Below are positions 6,651 to 9,669 of a stretch of DNA of 9,669 bases, in pieces. The stretch lies in contig JASLDK010000139.1 in assembly GCA_030145945.1 (NCBI GenBank), positions 1 through 9,669 on the forward strand, given 5' to 3'. This DNA is from Nocardioides sp. (GTDB taxonomy: Bacteria; Actinomycetota; Actinomycetes; Propionibacteriales; Nocardioidaceae). Positions within the stretch are counted from its first letter, which is position 1; each line of letters starts with the position of its first letter. The translations under genes and the position numbers were made by a program. Below the pieces are notes generated by a model. The model made no database searches and was not told the origin of the DNA. It saw nothing but the letters and a program-made list of their open reading frames with translations.

Positions 6651-6676
6651 AATGCGTGAGTATTGACTAACGCATT
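6651..6676. promoter_or_regulatory. 26-bp inverted repeat in the arsR/SDR divergent spacer
   Basis: AATGCGT at 6651-6657 is mirrored by ACGCATT at 6670-6676. After one mismatch the match continues with AGT/ACT around a 4-base centre. It overlaps the -35 region of the arsR promoter, so a dimer bound here could repress both divergent genes. Assignment to the neighbouring ArsR protein is inference. Confidence 0.5.
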
Positions 6677-6691
6677 AGTGACAGCTAACGT
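6663..6691 (+). promoter_or_regulatory. arsR promoter, TTGACT-N17-TAACGT
   Basis: TTGACT (6663-6668) is one base off the sigma-70-type -35 consensus. It is followed after 17 bases by TAACGT (6686-6691), which fits the TANNNT -10 pattern. The -10 box ends 7 bases before GTG 6699, so transcription should begin at or within a base of the start codon. No ribosome site precedes that GTG, consistent with a leaderless mRNA. Confidence 0.6.
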
Positions 6692-6696
6692 TTTAG
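6667..6696. promoter_or_regulatory. Tandem CTAA-N4-TTAG boxes over the arsR promoter
   Basis: CTAACGCATTAG (6667-6678) and CTAACGTTTTAG (6685-6696) are two 12-bp boxes repeated with an 18-bp period, each with inverted CTAA/TTAG ends. They cover the -35 to -10 spacer and the -10 box itself. AT-rich inverted ends around a short centre are common in ArsR-family operators, so repression of the promoter by the ArsR protein encoded just downstream is likely. Confidence 0.5.
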
Positions 6697-6698
6697 CC

Positions 6699-7022
6699 GT
6701 GACCGACCCGTTCAGTGCCGCGGCGGAGCCCACCCGGCGCCGCCTGCTCCAGCTGCTCGCGGCCGGTCCGATGAGTGTCAGCGAGCTCGCCCACCAGTTC
6801 CCGGTCACCCGGTCCGCGATCAGCCAGCACCTGCTGGTGCTCGCCGACGCCGGACTGGTGAGCGCGACGCAGTCCGGCCGGCAGCGGATCTACCGCATCG
6901 TCCCCGACGGCCTGCGCCGGCTGCAGGCCGAGATCGACCGGTTCTGGACCGCTGAGCTCGACCAGCTCGTCGCCGACGCGCACGAGCTCCGCCGCCACAC
7001 CGCCCACGAGGAGAAGTCATGA
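6699..7022 (+). CDS. ArsR family transcriptional regulator (metal-independent, START-partner type)
   Basis: This 107-residue winged-helix repressor is almost entirely one HTH_ArsR domain. DPFSAAAEPTRRRLLQLLAAGPMSVSELA carries the first helices, VTRSAISQHLLVLADAGLV is the recognition helix region (about 39-57), and SGRQRIYRIVPDGLRRL is the wing. A C-terminal helix ends in EEKS. There is no CXC metal-binding motif, so it is not an arsenic or cadmium sensor. ArsR proteins of this branch commonly precede an AHSA1/SRPBCC gene, as here: its stop overlaps the next start (ATGA). The frame is open to a TTG at 6663, but that lies in the promoter. GTG 6699 gives the normal N-terminus and fits a leaderless transcript. 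Its likely targets are its own operon and the divergent dehydrogenase gene. Confidence 0.87.
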   Translation: MTDPFSAAAEPTRRRLLQLLAAGPMSVSELAHQFPVTRSAISQHLLVLADAGLVSATQSGRQRIYRIVPDGLRRLQAEIDRFWTAELDQLVADAHELRRHTAHEEKS

Positions 7023-8002
7023 CCTACACCAGGACCGTCACCCTGCCCGTCTCACCGGAGGAGGCGTTCGCGCTCGTCACCCAGCCCGAGCGGCTGCGCC
7101 GCTGGCAGGCCGTCACCGCACGGATCGACCTGCGCGCCGGCGGTGACTGGCGGTGGACCGTCACGCCGGGCCATGTCGCCGGGGGCATCGTCGAGGAGGT
7201 CGATCCCGGGCGACGCGTCGTCCTCGGCTGGGGCTGGGCGCACGAACCCGACGGCGGCGACGTGCGCAGCACGGTGACCATCACCGTCGCGCCGGCCGTC
7301 GGAGGCGCCAGCGTGACCCTCGTCCACGAGGGCCTCTCGCCCGAGCAGGAGGCCAGCCACGCGGAGGGTTGGGACCACTTCCTGGGCCGGCTCGAGGTCG
7401 CCGCCGCCAAGGGCGACGCGGGCCCCGACGCCTGGGCCGCCGCGCCCGACCCGATCGACGAGATCGTCGCCGGCGAAGCCGCGCTCGCCGTCCTGCAGGA
7501 GGTGTTGCGCCAGATCGGTGCCGCCGACGCGACACGTCCGACCCCGTGCTCGGAATTCACCGTCGCCGAGCTGAGCGAGCACCTGCTCGACTCGCTGGTG
7601 TCGTTCGGCACGATGGCCGGGGCCGAGCTGGGGCTGCCCGCCACCGACCTCGACCGTCTCGAGGACGTCGTCGCGACCCTCGCCGCCGACGTGATCGAGG
7701 CCTGGCGGCGCCGCGGCCTCGACGGCACGGCGATGAGTCCGTTCGGCGAGGCCCCCGCCCCGGTCCTGGCCGGCATCGTCCCGGTCGAGCTGCTGCTGCA
7801 CGCCTGGGACTACGCGCAGGCCACGGGCGCGTCGATCACGGTCAGCGACGACCTCGTCGCGTACGTCGCCACCCTGGCCGAGCGTCTCGTCCCCGGCGCC
7901 CGCGGTCGTGCCTTCGCCGACGAGGTGACGCCTGAAGCCGACGCCGACGCACTGACCCGGCTGGCGGCCTACAGCGGCCGCGTTCCGTTGGCCCTGGTCT
8001 GA
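7019..8002 (+). CDS. Fusion of AHSA1-type SRPBCC domain with MDMPI/DinB-like (TIGR03086-type) domain
   Basis: This 327-residue two-domain protein begins with an AHSA1-like START fold at about 1-130 (TLPVSPEEAFALVTQPERLRRW, GGIVEEVDPGRRVVLGW, GWDHFLGRLE). A linker rich in Ala/Pro/Asp leads to a four-helix-bundle domain at about 148-327 of the TIGR03086/mycothiol-dependent maleylpyruvate isomerase-like group. Its marks are PTPCSEFTVAELSEHLLDSL and VELLLHAWDYAQATG. H188, E257 and H261 sit where the metal-binding His, Glu and His of mycothiol-dependent isomerases are expected, and the E-x3-H spacing is the same. This suggests a metal site and possibly a thiol-dependent reaction, with the first domain holding a hydrophobic ligand. 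It is cotranscribed with arsR (4-base overlap). The reaction and substrate are unknown. Confidence 0.82.
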   Translation: MTYTRTVTLPVSPEEAFALVTQPERLRRWQAVTARIDLRAGGDWRWTVTPGHVAGGIVEEVDPGRRVVLGWGWAHEPDGGDVRSTVTITVAPAVGGASVTLVHEGLSPEQEASHAEGWDHFLGRLEVAAAKGDAGPDAWAAAPDPIDEIVAGEAALAVLQEVLRQIGAADATRPTPCSEFTVAELSEHLLDSLVSFGTMAGAELGLPATDLDRLEDVVATLAADVIEAWRRRGLDGTAMSPFGEAPAPVLAGIVPVELLLHAWDYAQATGASITVSDDLVAYVATLAERLVPGARGRAFADEVTPEADADALTRLAAYSGRVPLALV

Positions 8003-8025
8003 GACGGTCCGACCGCGGGGTGCGC

Positions 8026-8031
8026 TAGTCT
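8026..8031 (+). promoter_or_regulatory. Possible -10 box of the helicase gene
   Basis: TAGTCT fits the TANNNT pattern and lies in a 165-base spacer (8003-8167) with no other gene. No good -35 box is seen at 16-18 bases. If used, it would give a leader of about 130 bases before the helicase GTG, including the hairpin at 8130-8150. Confidence 0.3.
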
Positions 8032-8129
8032 GGGGAGACCACCGCGTGTCGTCGTCCCTCGACGGGCCCGGTGACGGATCATCCGATCGGCGCCCTCCCG
8101 CAGCAGCGCGAGCCGCCGACGAACCCTGC

Positions 8130-8150
8130 GGAGTCGGCCTGTCCGGCTCC
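8130..8150 (+). other. Stem-loop just upstream of the helicase ribosome site
   Basis: GGAGTCGG and CCGGCTCC can pair over eight positions (one G-U) around a five-base loop. The hairpin ends 7 bases before the AAGGA ribosome site of the helicase gene. It has no U-run, so it is not an obvious terminator. A role in translation or mRNA stability is possible but unproven. Confidence 0.3.
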
Positions 8151-8167
8151 ACATCGGAAGGACACCT

Positions 8168-9669
8168 GTGGCTCGAGGAGGCCAGCGGGGAGCGACGCAG
8201 CAGCGTCGTGGCTCGCAGGCGGCGCGCACGCGTCGCAATGAGGAAGGCATCATCCCGCAGCTCGCCCGCGCCGTGCGCGAGGTCGAGGCGGCCGTCGCGC
8301 GGCGCTCGGCGATGCCGGAGGTGCGCGCGCGCTTCCAGGTCGTCGCACTGCTGGCACGCGAGGAGCGTGCCCGGGTCAGGAACGACCCCGATCTCAACGA
8401 GGGGCGCCGCGGCGAGGAGCTCAAGCGTCTCGACGGGATCGCGACGATCCTCGCCCAGACGGCCGCTCGCGACAGCACGCTGTTCACGCTGCTCGACGAG
8501 AACGCGGAGATGTCCGAGCTCGCCAGGACGATGCGGCGTGAACTGCTGCGCAAGGCCGGCGTCGACGAGCCCGAGCCGGAGGTCATCCCGGTCGCGGTGG
8601 ACCCGGAGACCGCGGCGTTGGCCGAGCGGCGAGTCGTACCCGTCTCCGTGCAGTCCTACCAGCTCTCGCACCCGTTCCTGGCGCCCGACTTCGCGCACGC
8701 CCGGGTCAAGGTGCCGCCCCGCCGGCTCGCCGGCTGGGAGTTGCTGGAACCACTGTTCCGCTCGTTCGAACGCGCCGCGCCTGACGCCCCGGCCTGCATG
8801 CCGCTGCCCGACGCCGACCAGTTGACGGCCCTGACCGGCAGGCACGCCCCGGTCGGGCGTGAGCTGATGGCGCACCAGGCCCAGCTGATCGCCTCCGCCG
8901 CCGAGGGGCACCGCACCTATCTGCTCGCCGACGAGCCCGGCCTCGGCAAGACCGCCCAGGCGCTGCTCGCCGCCGAGGCGGCCGGTGCCTTCCCGCTGCT
9001 CGCCGTCGTCCCCAACGTGGTCAAGACCAACTGGGCGCGCGAGGTCGAGATCTGGACCCCCAACCGCCGCGCCACCGTGTTGCACGGTGACGGCGCCGAC
9101 GCCGACGGCTTCGCCGACGTGTTCGTCGTCAACTACGAGATCCTCGACCGCCACGTCGACTGGCTCGGCTCCCACGGCTTCCGCGGGATGATCGTCGACG
9201 AGGCGCACTACATCAAGAACAAGACGTCCCAGCGCTCCCAGAATGTCCTCGAGATCGCGTCCCGGATCCGCTCGCGCATCGCGCGACCGCTGATGATGGC
9301 ACTCACCGGGACCCCACTGATCAACGACATCGAGGACTTCCGGGCGATCTGGCAGTTCCTCGGCTGGATCGACGAGATCGTGCCGCAGGGCGAGCTGATG
9401 GAGGCGCTGGAGGAGTCGGGGCTCACCCCGGCCGACCCGGGCTTCTATCCCGCCGCCCGCCGTGCGGTCATCGAGCAGGGCATCGCGCGCCGTCGCAAGA
9501 TCGACGTCGCAGCCGACATCCCTGCCCGCCGGGTTGCCGACATCCCCGTCGAGCTCGAGGGCGAGGCCGGCCGCTCCATCCGCAGGGCCGAGCAGGAGCT
9601 GGCCCGCCGGATGGTGGGGCGCTACGACGCCGCGATCGCCACCCGCCGCACCGGCGCCGAGGTCGAGGG
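8168..9669 (+). CDS. SNF2-like DEAD/DEAH-box helicase (N-terminal part; runs off the right edge)
   Basis: The first 500 codons of a superfamily 2 ATPase are present and the frame is open to the window end. It starts at GTG 8168, with AAGGA 5 bases upstream. The N-terminus is basic and probably disordered (about 1-25). An unrecognised region to about 235 follows, mostly helical with many Arg and Glu. The ATPase core then shows HQAQLI near 240, Walker A DEPGLGKT at 255-262 (Lys261), PNVVKTNW (motif Ia), VNYEILDRH, the DEAH box DEAHYIKN at 344-351 and motif III LTGTP at 379-383. DEAHYIKN and LTGTPLINDIEDF are SNF2-like. The second helicase lobe lies outside the window. Such proteins remodel protein-DNA complexes or act in repair; no partner gene is visible. 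The canonical SNF2 Walker A is DEMGLGKT; here Pro replaces Met. Confidence 0.85.
   Translation, partial: MARGGQRGATQQRRGSQAARTRRNEEGIIPQLARAVREVEAAVARRSAMPEVRARFQVVALLAREERARVRNDPDLNEGRRGEELKRLDGIATILAQTAARDSTLFTLLDENAEMSELARTMRRELLRKAGVDEPEPEVIPVAVDPETAALAERRVVPVSVQSYQLSHPFLAPDFAHARVKVPPRRLAGWELLEPLFRSFERAAPDAPACMPLPDADQLTALTGRHAPVGRELMAHQAQLIASAAEGHRTYLLADEPGLGKTAQALLAAEAAGAFPLLAVVPNVVKTNWAREVEIWTPNRRATVLHGDGADADGFADVFVVNYEILDRHVDWLGSHGFRGMIVDEAHYIKNKTSQRSQNVLEIASRIRSRIARPLMMALTGTPLINDIEDFRAIWQFLGWIDEIVPQGELMEALEESGLTPADPGFYPAARRAVIEQGIARRRKIDVAADIPARRVADIPVELEGEAGRSIRRAEQELARRMVGRYDAAIATRRTGAEVE

Noticed and set aside
5942..6670. Plus-strand frame through the palindromes and opposite the dehydrogenase gene
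   Set aside because: Its translation includes the palindromic repeat and the antisense of a recognisable SDR; it has no ribosome site or domain.
6663..6698. TTG start for ArsR 12 codons upstream
   Set aside because: These codons overlap the -35 box, the -10 box and both repeat boxes; the family N-terminus begins at GTG 6699.
8003..8020. Terminator after the SRPBCC fusion gene
   Set aside because: The only structure is CGGT-CCG-ACCG, a 4-bp stem, which is common by chance in GC-rich DNA.
7052..9208. Minus-strand open frame of 718 codons across the SRPBCC fusion and the helicase
   Set aside because: It spans two clear plus-strand genes and the spacer between them, with low-complexity content and no recognisable motif.

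Overview
The window is very GC-rich, its coding frames are strongly biased to G/C at the third position, and start/stop overlaps of the ATGA or GTGA type are frequent. Together with the gene families present (ArsR paired with a START-like protein, a mycothiol-isomerase-like fold, a PadR regulator, GTG starts) this suggests a high-GC actinobacterium, possibly of the Nocardioides type. No rRNA, tRNA, CRISPR array or recognisable transposase was seen. The DNA looks chromosomal, mostly metabolic and regulatory.

Region 1 (1-2354, all on the minus strand) is a compatible-solute (quaternary amine) ABC uptake operon. In transcription order it encodes an ATPase, two membrane permeases and a substrate-binding lipoprotein, of which only the N-terminus lies in the window. 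The last three genes are joined by 4-base ATGA overlaps. A START-like (SRPBCC) protein gene (2452-2931, plus) diverges from it.

Region 2 (2967-5943, minus) is a tightly coupled three-gene operon: a PadR-type repressor, a FadH-like 2,4-dienoyl-CoA reductase (FMN barrel, 4Fe-4S cluster, FAD/NADPH domains) and a small SnoaL/NTF2-like protein. Both junctions are 4-base overlaps. Two overlapping 12-bp palindromes about 30 bp upstream of padR look like its own operator.

Region 3 (6008-6078) is an unusual intergenic element. A perfect 36-bp palindrome and a second, 44-bp, nearly perfect palindrome share an arm, so the two hairpins cannot form together. It lies directly downstream of a short-chain dehydrogenase gene (6086-6622, minus) that ends shortly after its YxxxK active-site motif and lacks the usual C-terminal third.

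Region 4 (6622-8002): divergent from the dehydrogenase gene is an ArsR-type regulator translationally coupled to a fusion protein with an AHSA1-type START-like domain followed by a DinB/MDMPI-like (TIGR03086-type) domain. The shared 76-bp intergenic region carries a promoter placed so that the arsR mRNA would be leaderless, overlaid with repeated CTAA-N4-TTAG boxes and a 26-bp inverted repeat.

Region 5 (8168 to the right edge, plus) is the 5' part of a SNF2-like DEAD/DEAH-box helicase with a long, unrecognised N-terminal region.

I see no clear new multi-gene system. The strongest candidates for something undescribed are the composite palindrome and its link to the truncated dehydrogenase, and the ArsR promoter/operator arrangement.
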